Positions 7,101-14,307 of a stretch of DNA of 15,093 nt are shown piece by piece. Origin of the DNA: Desulfurococcales archaeon (lineage in GTDB: Archaea > Thermoproteota > Thermoprotei_A > Sulfolobales > Acidilobaceae); contig WAOU01000001.1 of the NCBI GenBank assembly GCA_015521095.1, positions 1 through 15,093 on the forward strand, read 5' to 3'. The notes beneath the pieces were generated by a model. It had not been told where the DNA came from. It saw only the letters and a program-made list of their open reading frames with translations, and ran no database searches. Positions within the stretch are counted from its first letter, which is position 1. The number at the start of each line of letters is the position of its first letter. The position numbers and the translations under genes are program-made.

Positions 7101-9830
7101 TCAATTACATACGTGGGGTCAAACTACCAGAATACTGTTAATATTACGGTACCTTCAGGTCAAACTCTTATAACTCTACCTCAGGGTCAATATATAATCA
7201 AAGTTTCAGCCAAATACTATAATACACTTACAATAAACAGGATATACTCTAATAGTCACATATCAGAACTTCTATATCTTCAACCTAAATATGTACAAGT
7301 AACTATACATGTAGAATATTCTCCCACTCAAGGAAACCTCGCTGAGGGACCAATACAAGGAGCAGAAGTACGGACGATAATCCAATACCCGGCATTTCCT
7401 ATACCGCCAGTAACCACATATACTAACTCACAAGGAGACGCTGTTATACTTCTAAGAGAAGGAATATACAATATAACGGTAAGGAACCAGTACACCACAA
7501 GTCTAACATTTACATACGAGGTAGTTGGAAACTCTGTAATACCGGTTCAACTATATCCACTTTACGGCAACGTAACTTTGATAATTCTCGACTCCGAAAC
7601 ACAGGTACCAATACCAGGAATAAACGTTAAAATAACAAAGATAACTCCGGGAAGCGCTAATACGGCCGAATATATTCTCGAAGACGGTTCCCTTAAAGTA
7701 ACTCTCCCAGCAGGAGAATATCTTGTCCAGGCAGATTATGTGGGCCGGTACTACACACAACAAGCCACAATAATAGTTTCCCCAGGTGAAAATAACAGTG
7801 AGACGTTATCACTAACACCAATATATGAGACACTGACAATAACTACAAACGCCTCTCAGGCTATACTCGTTATAAGTGGTCAAAGCTACCAGCTACCCGA
7901 GACATCAATAGCACAGGTACAGCTAGTCATAGCTCCCGATGATCCATTGCTCGAGGCAGTATATAACCGGACAATAACCGTATTCACTAGTGGGACAGGA
8001 GAAATAACTCTCACGCTTAGGACTGGTGTATACAAGATAACAGCCATAAAGCCTGGATACCTCACAAAAATACTGTCTATGAATGTAACTGTGGAGACGG
8101 TGGTACAGTCAATTAAACTTGTTCCGAAGACAAGTATTATCACGTTACAAGTACTGGACAACGAGTTGGTAAATCCAATACTCCAAGGCTATAATGTAAC
8201 AATACTTTCATACAATAATGTTCCGGTTAACATTACAATGACGAATACGCAGGATACACTCCGCATTCAGGCGCCTACAGGAGTATACCAGATAACAGTA
8301 GAAAAACCTCTATACTATAGCCAGACAATCCAGACCTATATCAAAAACGATACAGAGTTGACAGTGGAGCTAACTCCTATAACGAAGAATATACTCGTAA
8401 CACTAGGCGTCCAAGCACAAAATATTGGAGGACAAGTAACAAACGCCACATTAGTCATAAAGCCAATCACGTGGAAACTAGTTGATCCCTATATCAACAC
8501 TTCAATAACCACAGGTACAGCGACGATACCATCAATAAGACTCGGACAATACCGAGTATGGTTAGTAAACGAGTACTACGGAATAAACCTCTCATTAGGA
8601 AACATAACAGTCAACGAGACCACATTAGAGGTAACTCTTACAGTAAAGCCCCAGTTATCGAATGTAACAATATCGCTCTACGACTCGGATCTTACAGAAC
8701 CTATAATAGGTAACGCGGTACTTAGATTTAACTATCAGGGACCTTTGGGACAAGGAATCATAACAGTTACAGTGGTAAATGGAACTGGACAAGCAGAGTT
8801 ACCGAGAGGAGAATACAGTGTAGAGATAACTTCCGATTATTACAAGGATTACTCTAGCCAGTTCACGGTCGCTGGAGATACACATTATATGGCTCTCCTA
8901 TTACCATTAAGAGTAAACACGGTTCTCGACCTACTTGATATAGATGGGAACCCCGTTACATTATCCGGTATACCTGTGATATTTGTGCATGATGCGACCG
9001 GTGAAGTAACTCAAGGAGAAGTTATAGAAGGCAAAATAGTACCATACAGGGGTCTGAGACTTGGAACCTATCAAGTAATAATACAGCCGCCAGAAGACTC
9101 CTATATTGACACTACAACAGCTAACATAATAATAGCAGCATCTGGGCCAAACCCCGACAAAATAGTTGCTAACCCGAAGTTCTACGACCTAACGGTCATA
9201 GTATACGATCCGGTCAGAAACGGTCCTACCACACAAGAAGTAACAATTACAGTTACAAGAGCAGGCACCGGCGGAGAGAAGTATGGACTACCACTTGTAA
9301 CCAACGTAACAAATGGAACAATAACACTCAACCTACCATACGGATTATACACAATCTCGGTAGACACAGGCCCCGACTCGTACTTCCAGAACCCTAACCC
9401 AGTGTCAATATCATTAATGGCCGATCAAACCCTAAAAATAAACCTAATACCAAAACAATACCAGATAACAGTCAATGTGGTAGACGACAGAGGAGACCCA
9501 GTACAAGATGCGCTAGTAGAGGTATATCGTGCAGGAACCTTAATAGCATCATTGAAAACAGATGCCACTGGACAAATAATATTCTCCGGCGCCTATGGAG
9601 TATACCAAATAATGGTAACAGCAGATGGCTATAAACCAGCTCAAATATCAATTAATGCGCCTATACAGCAGTCGGTAACACTATCACTAGAGCCTGGACC
9701 AAAGGTAATTGTAAAGAGATACCTACCACTAACGATAGGAATGGTTGGCATAATAATAGTAGCCAGCATATTCTACGTGGCTAGAAATAAGATAATGAGT
9801 AGACTGGCTGAAGAGGAAGAATACTTCTAG
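4104..9830 (+). CDS. Giant membrane-anchored surface protein: signal peptide, propeller-like region, about 14 beta-sandwich repeats, C-terminal TM helix
   Basis: The product has 1908 residues from ATG 4104 (numbering from there). Residues 1-23 form a signal peptide (KK, then a hydrophobic stretch, then SIA|GS). About 60-605 looks like a beta-propeller or PQQ/WD-type region, with repeated short strands such as GSTIYVGTSYGTIYQY and GTRLIASSKNGLIQL. From about 606 to 1862 come tandem beta-rich domains marked by a recurring (L/P)xxGxYx(I/V)xV strand, resembling carboxypeptidase-regulatory, PEGA or Cna-B folds. A single TM helix (about 1873-1893), basic residues and an acidic tail EEEEYF follow, so the bulk is outside the cell. 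About three dozen N-x-S/T sequons suggest heavy glycosylation. There are only two cysteines (330 and 362). It could be an S-layer-associated stalk, an adhesin or part of a filament system; I do not recognise a named homologue. It is transcribed divergently from the pilus-type motor. Confidence 0.88.
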   Translation: MKKALIPGILIILVALASLPSIAGSVPEEPAASSISTQAYTLPVNLTHVYNMLEYSLPQNIIPQITDAQFIGQTILAVGPSTYAIMSVNPIDRRLSIEASGSIIGTGKGVFVSSTVGSSWYGVYTNHGEILLVNSTDYSYLVSYYTATRQPVVSASLYDGLNSTKLVALDQEGYAYIHTVPQPYTLEIGPSSHDTALASLPYFTLFAESQVKQFISGTDWVNTNLSMLPVASYTYTGNVETTLYYWNASSSSYEPVIPGSSISGGNTIVKKLYLYLVDYNNLSIKSLTVESSVTNTFTIPNLPPGTREIFPVFEITVKNATTNTIISQQCYTSGRVPVTVVPGSTLSLTFNLDPAGSSLSNCLQLYNVTVLQDSINLPILVVNLDTVNSNNLYNVPDYGAPLWVTILPISGDVGPDTIRFIQAYKVTTKPAGWPANATGILVVGANRYVYVYLIDDNLVPQEFNTANKYYEVLDVGTTPTTIQVYGDGSTIYVGTSYGTIYQYTWNATYQKYLETYSYQLDTQQVVSLRLSIDGTRLIASSKNGLIQLIDAVNWTPLWRGVPGYTGVETNMASPVLLGDPSRTLIIYSTESSVLSAMYNISTQLVPVKISLDLRLRDLNGTLSSLQIPEGTNATIYSNETPVAYSSLGTNTTFYLPPGSYTAEITIPGIGSLQKDYNIPYPGIQDTITVTLRQVDLYAYTPQSIGDPQRDPGYYLMSGPKPGTNIQLSQIAFDPLLGYTPSAPTITTVTGETGHTTVVIWEGVSYHLTGSLQDYTVTPVTISYYDSQHVNIIVNPTLIPTIIEVVDSDSLGTSTPYYIDGAQASLYYSITGRSVTLSISSGLSLYYLPEGNYLVNVTAQHYIPTTTYLTVTSPTATLNVSLSPEIYLLQQKVYSQDPTSLGIANGPVGGATVSITMTWPIPGLVNLVVYTGPDGEIDIPLRYGTYQVTINYKYADPVTYTLVLGSDTVKTTTLTLYESSIVYTIHDAEYTVYRVQNVTLSITYVGSNYQNTVNITVPSGQTLITLPQGQYIIKVSAKYYNTLTINRIYSNSHISELLYLQPKYVQVTIHVEYSPTQGNLAEGPIQGAEVRTIIQYPAFPIPPVTTYTNSQGDAVILLREGIYNITVRNQYTTSLTFTYEVVGNSVIPVQLYPLYGNVTLIILDSETQVPIPGINVKITKITPGSANTAEYILEDGSLKVTLPAGEYLVQADYVGRYYTQQATIIVSPGENNSETLSLTPIYETLTITTNASQAILVISGQSYQLPETSIAQVQLVIAPDDPLLEAVYNRTITVFTSGTGEITLTLRTGVYKITAIKPGYLTKILSMNVTVETVVQSIKLVPKTSIITLQVLDNELVNPILQGYNVTILSYNNVPVNITMTNTQDTLRIQAPTGVYQITVEKPLYYSQTIQTYIKNDTELTVELTPITKNILVTLGVQAQNIGGQVTNATLVIKPITWKLVDPYINTSITTGTATIPSIRLGQYRVWLVNEYYGINLSLGNITVNETTLEVTLTVKPQLSNVTISLYDSDLTEPIIGNAVLRFNYQGPLGQGIITVTVVNGTGQAELPRGEYSVEITSDYYKDYSSQFTVAGDTHYMALLLPLRVNTVLDLLDIDGNPVTLSGIPVIFVHDATGEVTQGEVIEGKIVPYRGLRLGTYQVIIQPPEDSYIDTTTANIIIAASGPNPDKIVANPKFYDLTVIVYDPVRNGPTTQEVTITVTRAGTGGEKYGLPLVTNVTNGTITLNLPYGLYTISVDTGPDSYFQNPNPVSISLMADQTLKINLIPKQYQITVNVVDDRGDPVQDALVEVYRAGTLIASLKTDATGQIIFSGAYGVYQIMVTADGYKPAQISINAPIQQSVTLSLEPGPKVIVKRYLPLTIGMVGIIIVASIFYVARNKIMSRLAEEEEYF
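5919..9692 (+). repeat. Protein-level tandem repeat region: about 14 beta-sandwich-like domains of 84-104 residues
   Basis: The marker Gly of the GxY strand falls at residues 658, 762 (variant GVSY), 850, 943, 1028, 1120, 1204, 1308, 1393, 1481, 1569, 1654, 1747 and 1832 (ATG numbering). Spacings are 104, 88, 93, 85, 92, 84, 104, 85, 88, 88, 85, 93 and 85. The repeats are divergent in DNA and protein, so they are old domain duplications rather than recent slippage. Many domains end with a strand such as LSLTPIY or VELTPI before the next begins. Confidence 0.8.
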
Positions 9831-9834
9831 CTCA

Positions 9835-9839
9835 TTTTT
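9835..9839 (+). terminator. T-run after the giant gene
   Basis: A TTTTT run begins 5 nt after the TAG stop in an AT-rich stretch. This is the usual form of an archaeal intrinsic terminator; there is no strong hairpin. The gene downstream has its own promoter-like sequence. Confidence 0.45.
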
Positions 9840-9889
9840 CTATTAATTATAGAGTAAGACTAGTCTATTATAGCCTATTGCTTTTTAAT

Positions 9890-9901
9890 TACTTTTTATA
9901 A
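9890..9901 (+). promoter_or_regulatory. Probable TATA/BRE element for mtnA
   Basis: The stretch TACTTTTTATAA (with a second T-rich box at 9881-9889) is followed by ordinary sequence, with GGTG at 9953-9956 and ATG at 9965. Transcription would start roughly 25 nt downstream of the box, giving a leader of about 40 nt. Called by eye. Confidence 0.45.
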
Positions 9902-9964
9902 TGTTACTACATTATACATTATTATCCCAAGATCCATGAAATAACACAGTGTGGTGTATAAGCA

Positions 9965-11059
9965 ATGATAGAACCACTTAGGAAACTTGAATCATATGAG
10001 GAATTCTTGAAAATCAAGAGCGTATACTGGGATGTGGATAAAGAAGAATTTGTCTGGCTAGACACAAGGCTCCTACCGTTCGAGGAAATATATAGGAGAA
10101 CGCGGGACTATAACCGCGTGGCACAAGCAATCAAGATCCTTGAAATAAGGGGAGCGCCGGCAATTGGTGTCTCTGCAGCATATGGTATGGCCCTAGCTGC
10201 TAGATACAGCCAGGCAAAAACAGTTGAAGACCTATTGAAAGACCTATTAACAGCCTATAACGTCCTAAAGAACACGAGGCCTACGGCTTTCAATCTATTC
10301 TGGGCACTCGACCGTGTGATGAAGAAGGCAAGAGAAACAGCAAACTCTTCAACAGACCCCGACAAGGTTAGAGAAGCAGTCCTAATTGAGGCTGCGACCA
10401 TACACCTAGAAGACGTAGAGTCCAACATACAAATAGGTCGGCACGGTTCAAAACTAATTGACAACGGCGATGTAATCCTGACCCACTGTAATACAGGAGC
10501 CCTTGCGACAAGCGGTTTTGGAACAGCACTTGGAGTAATAAGATATGCATGGTATGAGGGAAAGAAAATCAAGGTTATAACAACCGAGACAAGACCGGTT
10601 CTACAGGGGGCAAGGCTAAACGTATGGGAGCTCAGGAAAGAGGGAATACCCTTCACACTCATAACGGATGGAATGCCAGGAATCGTATTCAGAAACAACA
10701 TGGCCGACATGGCAATAGTAGGAGCAGATCGAATCATACTAACCGGTCACACAGCAAATAAGATAGGTACATACATGGTAGCTCTTGCAGCACACGACAA
10801 CGATAAACCATTCTATGTCGCGGCACCAACCAGTACAATACAAGAGACCTGGAATCCAGAAGATATAGTCATAGAAATAAGGGATCCAGAAGAAGTAAGA
10901 ACAATATTAGGAAAATACAGGCTAACACTAGAGGACGTCGACGTCTACAACCCAAGCTTCGACATCACGCCACCCAAATATATAACTGGGATAATAACAG
11001 AGAAAGGAATAGCCTATCAACCCTTCAAAAAGACACTTCCAAAACTCCTCAAAGCATAA
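9965..11059 (+). CDS. mtnA: S-methyl-5-thioribose-1-phosphate isomerase (aIF2B/MtnA family)
   Basis: The product has 364 residues, the usual MtnA length. It converts 5-methylthioribose-1-phosphate to the ribulose form in methionine salvage, in the cytoplasm. Diagnostic motifs are RGAPAIG (62-68), TRPTAFNLFWALDR (104-117), THCNTGALAT with the presumed catalytic Cys175 (173-182), ETRPVLQGARL (208-218), VGADRI with the presumed catalytic Asp255 (252-257) and NKIGTY (265-270). The RGAPAIG and THCNTG combination favours MtnA over the related ribose-1,5-bisphosphate isomerase or the eIF2B-like regulatory proteins, although archaeal members can be hard to separate. The start ATG 9965 has GTGGTG 8 nt upstream and a good TATA-like box. 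The gene stands alone: the surface-protein gene ends 134 bp before it and the next gene is convergent. Confidence 0.93.
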   Translation: MIEPLRKLESYEEFLKIKSVYWDVDKEEFVWLDTRLLPFEEIYRRTRDYNRVAQAIKILEIRGAPAIGVSAAYGMALAARYSQAKTVEDLLKDLLTAYNVLKNTRPTAFNLFWALDRVMKKARETANSSTDPDKVREAVLIEAATIHLEDVESNIQIGRHGSKLIDNGDVILTHCNTGALATSGFGTALGVIRYAWYEGKKIKVITTETRPVLQGARLNVWELRKEGIPFTLITDGMPGIVFRNNMADMAIVGADRIILTGHTANKIGTYMVALAAHDNDKPFYVAAPTSTIQETWNPEDIVIEIRDPEEVRTILGKYRLTLEDVDVYNPSFDITPPKYITGIITEKGIAYQPFKKTLPKLLKA

Positions 11060-11119
11060 AGGAGGCTAAGGCCTTCTATAATATGTTTCCTTGCTCAATC
11101 AACTTGTAAAATCACAATC

Positions 11120-11124
11120 TTTTT
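11120..11124 (+). terminator. T-run downstream of mtnA
   Basis: TTTTT lies 60 nt after the mtnA stop, in the 91-bp gap between mtnA and a convergent gene. It is a plausible archaeal termination site, without a clear stem. Confidence 0.35.
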
Positions 11125-11150
11125 AACAAACTCTGAATGGCTTGCCATAA

Positions 11151-11798
11151 TCATTTAGCTGGAAGATAACCATGAAGAATACCGGAAAATCTTGTCATTA
11201 AAGAGGAAAACTCATTTCCTCCTATATCAAGCCCAATATAAAGAACATACAATATGATCGTCCCAGCAACAATAACAAATATTGTCCTAGTCTTCAGCGT
11301 ATGTGGATGTTGTAAACTCCTAGCAATAACGAGGCCTAGTATCGTAGTATAGGAGAAGAATAACCCTCCTATAGCGCTATGAACTACGCTAAAAGCAGAG
11401 GATAATATCGATGAATCAGACAGCGAGCCAATAATACATAACCAGACTATAGTCGACGATGCGTATCCGGACAAGCCTGCTGTTATAAGGCTTAAGCTCC
11501 CATAGAATAGAATATTGTACTTGTTAATTGGACAATGTGGCGAGGCCCCCTGCATGTATAATACAATATAGGATATGGCACCCGCCACCATTGGTGTAAG
11601 TATAGCGGCGCCTAGCGCCCTATAGGGCCTAAGCTTCCCTAAATAATATACTGGAATAGGATAGAACACCAGACTTGCCGAGATAGTTGCAAATATAGGA
11701 TCACCGGTTGCTTTATAGACGAGTCCTGTAATTGTAGCAGCTAATATTATCATTATAGAGCTCAACAGACCCTTACTCTTTTTTCTTGTAGTACTCAT
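11151..11798 (-). CDS. Six-helix membrane protein of unknown function
   Basis: I do not recognise this 215-residue protein. A short basic N-terminus (STTRKKSK) is followed by about six hydrophobic segments: roughly 11-28, 34-54, 61-82, 95-125 (long, perhaps two), 134-157 and 170-191. The C-terminal tail is short. Small residues (Ala, Gly, Ser, Thr) dominate the helices, with few charges between them, as in small transporter-like or polytopic proteins of no assigned family. The start ATG 11798 has CGGTGCAAGG (with GGTG 7 nt upstream). It lies 102 bp downstream of the JAMM protease gene on the same strand, so it may be the last gene of that operon or have its own promoter. Substrate or partner cannot be told from the sequence. 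Confidence 0.7.
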   Translation of the reverse strand: MSTTRKKSKGLLSSIMIILAATITGLVYKATGDPIFATISASLVFYPIPVYYLGKLRPYRALGAAILTPMVAGAISYIVLYMQGASPHCPINKYNILFYGSLSLITAGLSGYASSTIVWLCIIGSLSDSSILSSAFSVVHSAIGGLFFSYTTILGLVIARSLQHPHTLKTRTIFVIVAGTIILYVLYIGLDIGGNEFSSLMTRFSGILHGYLPAK

Positions 11799-11900
11799 AT
11801 CCTTGCACCGCGAGTATCCCTAGGCCTCAATATAGGGCAGCTATTAGCACCTCTCACCGGAATCAGTGCTCTCCGTCTCTTGTCGAAATATCAATAAATC

Positions 11901-12317
11901 CTAATCGTATAAAAACTTGATAGATAATTCTCGGACATCGCCATTAACCAATATAAAAGCCCTAGTTTCCCGGCGCGATGAAATGATCCAAGGAACCCTC
12001 CAGTACTTCATACCTTTAATATCCAATCCGCTCGGACGGGATACACCACAGGGATGAGTATGGAAAACAGCTACTAGATCTAAACCATATTTTTCAGCTA
12101 CTAGATGACTCACGACGATATCCCAGGGATCCATCTCGAACCTAACACTGCTTTCTTCCAGATTCTTAGCAGGAAAAAAGACGAGGCACACGGCAACATC
12201 TCCAATAATCCCTCCAAAGAATAGCCCAGTCTGCTCAGTATCATATCTGATCAAGGCATCTATTAAGGTCTCGAAGCCCGAACAGTCGATTCCCTCCGGC
12301 AACAGACTCTTCTTCAT
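11901..12317 (-). CDS. JAMM/MPN+ metalloprotease (JAB1/Mov34 family)
   Basis: The product has 138 residues, the size of a minimal stand-alone archaeal JAMM domain. The zinc signature H-x-H-x7-S-x2-D is complete: His86, His88, Ser96 and Asp99 in FHTHPCGVSRPSGLD. Glu28 in DTEQTGLFFGG is in the right place to be the catalytic glutamate of the N-terminal strand. Archaeal members of this family remove ubiquitin-like SAMP proteins or process MoaD/ThiS-like proteins; that role here is inferred from the family, not seen. Its ATG overlaps the stop of the upstream phosphoesterase gene by 4 nt (ATGA), so the two are almost certainly cotranscribed and translationally coupled. The C-terminal part (100-138) is short and beta-rich. 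No ubiquitin-like gene lies in the window. Confidence 0.88.
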   Translation of the reverse strand: MKKSLLPEGIDCSGFETLIDALIRYDTEQTGLFFGGIIGDVAVCLVFFPAKNLEESSVRFEMDPWDIVVSHLVAEKYGLDLVAVFHTHPCGVSRPSGLDIKGMKYWRVPWIISSRRETRAFILVNGDVRELSIKFLYD

Positions 12318-12829
12318 AAGTCAATGAACCTCGCGTCTAACGACTCAACATCAAGTAAAGCGATACTAGGCTTCTCTAACACGCCAGCGGCCTCCCCAGG
12401 ATTAAGGACAAGTCTACCGTTAACGAACAGCCTGTCTCTCGCGTGTGTATGGCCATATAGGATTATGTCCCATTCTCCTCCACGAGCAAGAGAGTAAACA
12501 ATAGACTTCGTCATATCCGGGCTGCCATATCCGTGAACCATGAGAATACGCTTGCCGCTTATTACCAGCTCGTGGGGAGGTTCATACAGCTCTATGCCTA
12601 GGCCTTGTGCAACTCTCTGTAAACCTAGTTTTTCACCACAATTGTTTCCGTAGACGCCCACCACGCGTATACCTTCAAGGCCTTGTGCAAGAGCCATCAG
12701 TGTAAATGGAGCTACTATATCTCCTAGATGTAGAACAATATCGACTCCTGCATCCACGAATATTTTCACAGCTTTACGCGTATTAGTTAGGTTATCGTGT
12801 GTATCACTTATAACTCCGACGAGAACCAT
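12314..12829 (-). CDS. YfcE/MJ0936-like metallophosphoesterase
   Basis: The product has 171 residues, typical of the small YfcE-type phosphodiesterases. The metal ligands can be followed in order: SDTH (Asp9, His11), LGD (Asp37), GNN (Asn62), VHG (His99) and GHTH (His127, His129). Two metal ions would be bound and phosphodiester or phosphomonoester bonds hydrolysed in the cytoplasm; the natural substrate of this family is generally unknown. The fourth motif reads GNNC, whereas relatives usually have GN(H/C/N)D, so the final Asp is replaced by Cys65-1 (position 64). The start ATG 12829 has a strong GGGGGAGG Shine-Dalgarno 5 nt upstream. It is the first gene of a leftward operon, overlapping the JAMM protease by 4 nt. 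Confidence 0.88.
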   Translation of the reverse strand: MVLVGVISDTHDNLTNTRKAVKIFVDAGVDIVLHLGDIVAPFTLMALAQGLEGIRVVGVYGNNCGEKLGLQRVAQGLGIELYEPPHELVISGKRILMVHGYGSPDMTKSIVYSLARGGEWDIILYGHTHARDRLFVNGRLVLNPGEAAGVLEKPSIALLDVESLDARFIDL

Positions 12830-12929
12830 TATCCTCCCCCACTTGTACTGACGGGTTTGACTATACTATATTGTACTTCCACATATATTTCCGACAGACG
12901 AGATTAATTAGATAAATGGTGAAACAATA
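12830..12929. promoter_or_regulatory. Divergent promoter region between the phosphoesterase operon and gyaR
   Basis: This 100-bp gap separates two divergent genes. Minus-strand GGAAATATATG (around 12883-12893) could serve the leftward operon. Plus-strand CTATACTATATTG (around 12859-12871) could serve gyaR. Both give leaders of about 30 nt. The gyaR start has GGTG at 12918-12921. Positions are judged by eye. Confidence 0.4.
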
Positions 12930-13946
12930 ATGTCTAAACCAAAGCTTTTCGCCACCAGAGAATTACCCGGAGACGTATTCAAACGCTTAAGCGAATACTA
13001 CGAAGTAGAAGTCTGGCCAGAATACACAGCACCCCCATACGAGGTGTTACTAAAAAAAGCTAAACAGAGCGATGCACTCATCACGCTCCTAACAGACAAA
13101 ATAGACTGCAACCTACTAGAATCAGGACAGCCACGCCTACGTATAGTATCACAATACGCCGTGGGATACGATAACATAGATACAGAGTGTGCGACCAGGC
13201 TAGGAGTATATGTTACCAATACACCCGGCGTTCTAACAGATGCAACCGCAGACCTTACATGGGCACTTATAATGGCGATAACCAGGCGTATCGTAGAAGC
13301 AGACAAATTCGTGAGATCAGGAGAGTGGTACAGGAGCGGAACAGGATGGCATCCAATGATGCTCCTAGGATTCGAGATAACCGGTAAAACTCTAGGCATA
13401 ATAGGAATGGGTAGGATAGGAAGAGCAGTAGCACAGCGAGCAAAAGGATTCAGAATGAGGATAATCTACTATGACAAGTACAGGCTACCTGAAGAAATGG
13501 AAAAGGAGCTAGGAGCAGAATACGTAGATCTAGACACACTTCTAAGAGAAGCAGACGTAATAGCGATACACACACCACTAACGCCTGAAACATACCACAT
13601 GATAGGAGAAGAACAACTTAAGAAAATGAAGAAAACAGCATACCTAGTCAACACATCCCGCGGAAAAGTGATAGACACTGACGCACTCGTCAAAGCTCTA
13701 AGAGAAAAATGGATAGCAGGAGCCGCACTAGACGTATTTGAAGAAGAACCGATAAGCCCAGATCACCCGTTAACAAAGCTTGACAACGTTGTGCTAACGC
13801 CTCATATAGGTAGCGCGACTTGGGAGACTAGAACCAGGATGGCCGACATCGTAGCAGAGAACCTCATAGCGTTTGCCAAGGGAGAGGTACCCCCAACACT
13901 AGTTAACAGAGACGTTCTAAAAGTTAGACCTCCAGGCTTCAAGTAA
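12930..13946 (+). CDS. gyaR: D-2-hydroxyacid dehydrogenase, glyoxylate/hydroxypyruvate reductase type (GyaR-like)
   Basis: The product has 338 residues. It should reduce glyoxylate or hydroxypyruvate with NAD(P)H in the cytoplasm. The Rossmann motif is GMGRIG (159-164). Asp182 after the second strand (IIYYDKYR) favours NAD(H) over NADP(H). The catalytic triad of the family is present: Arg244 in NTSRGKVID, Glu273 in VFEEEP, and His292 in TPHIGSAT. The substrate-side motif [10 protein letters not shown] (75-84) and the conserved [13 protein letters not shown] (97-109) match archaeal GyaR enzymes. The length without an ACT-type extension argues against a full-length SerA phosphoglycerate dehydrogenase, but a serine-pathway role is not excluded because a SerB-like phosphatase lies two genes downstream. 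The ATG has GGTG 8 nt upstream. A T-run follows the stop. Confidence 0.9.
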   Translation: MSKPKLFATRELPGDVFKRLSEYYEVEVWPEYTAPPYEVLLKKAKQSDALITLLTDKIDCNLLESGQPRLRIVSQYAVGYDNIDTECATRLGVYVTNTPGVLTDATADLTWALIMAITRRIVEADKFVRSGEWYRSGTGWHPMMLLGFEITGKTLGIIGMGRIGRAVAQRAKGFRMRIIYYDKYRLPEEMEKELGAEYVDLDTLLREADVIAIHTPLTPETYHMIGEEQLKKMKKTAYLVNTSRGKVIDTDALVKALREKWIAGAALDVFEEEPISPDHPLTKLDNVVLTPHIGSATWETRTRMADIVAENLIAFAKGEVPPTLVNRDVLKVRPPGFK

Positions 13947-13969
13947 AACTGTTAATCACGAATACACTA

Positions 13970-13974
13970 TTTTT
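13970..13974 (+). terminator. T-run after gyaR
   Basis: TTTTT followed by CCCTCC lies 24 nt after the stop. It may end the gyaR transcript before the DUF2283 gene, though read-through is possible. Confidence 0.35.
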
Positions 13975-14029
13975 CCCTCCTCGCGAACTTAATGCATTCT
14001 TGGGAACCCTATACTGGGGTGTGGAAATT

Positions 14030-14275
14030 ATGAGCGAAGAAGATAGGCTAAAAGAATATCAGGAGGCCCTGAACAGGGCTAGGGAACTAAAGGTCGCCGA
14101 TATAGAGAAGCTCTGGATAGAATATGACAAACAAAGCGACATCCTATACATTAACTTCGGCATGGAGGAGCCAGACGAGAGCATAATGATCGGTGACGAC
14201 GTAGTTGTCGGCATAAAAGACGGTAAAATAGTTGGTATAACAATATTTGAGTTTTCAAAGAGAGCAGGACTCTAG
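14030..14275 (+). CDS. DUF2283 family small protein
   Basis: The product has 81 residues from ATG 14030. An in-frame TTG at 14000 would add ten residues, but GGGGTG (14016-14021) lies 8 nt before the ATG, so the ATG is preferred. Residues 1-20 form a charged helix (EEDRLKEYQEALNRAREL). The rest has the DUF2283 pattern: YDKQSDILYINF (32-43), a polar stretch, VVVGIKDGKIVGITI (58-72) and FSKRAGL at the end. The family has no assigned biochemical function; its small beta-rich domain often occurs as a stand-alone protein. The gene lies 83 bp after gyaR and 32 bp before the HAD hydrolase, which suggests cotranscription with the latter. Confidence 0.82.
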   Translation: MSEEDRLKEYQEALNRARELKVADIEKLWIEYDKQSDILYINFGMEEPDESIMIGDDVVVGIKDGKIVGITIFEFSKRAGL

Positions 14276-14307
14276 CATTATAGTCTAGTTCAGAGAGTGC
14301 CGGGAAA

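Noticed and set aside
9862..9869. Palindrome GACTAGTC after the giant gene
   Set aside because: It is a short 8-bp palindrome, expected by chance and without other support as an operator or attachment site.
10255..10737. Minus-strand open frame of 160 codons
   Set aside because: It is a shadow of mtnA, whose catalytic motifs are unmistakable.
11849..11873. Imperfect hairpin AGCAC...GTGCT with GA-rich loop, considered as a kink-turn or C/D box RNA
   Set aside because: Only 5 bp pair, and no proper C box (RTGATGA) with matching D box was found in this or other gaps.
14000..14029. N-terminal extension of the DUF2283 protein from TTG 14000
   Set aside because: GGGGTG at 14016-14021 is correctly spaced for ATG 14030, and the extension would include the Shine-Dalgarno.
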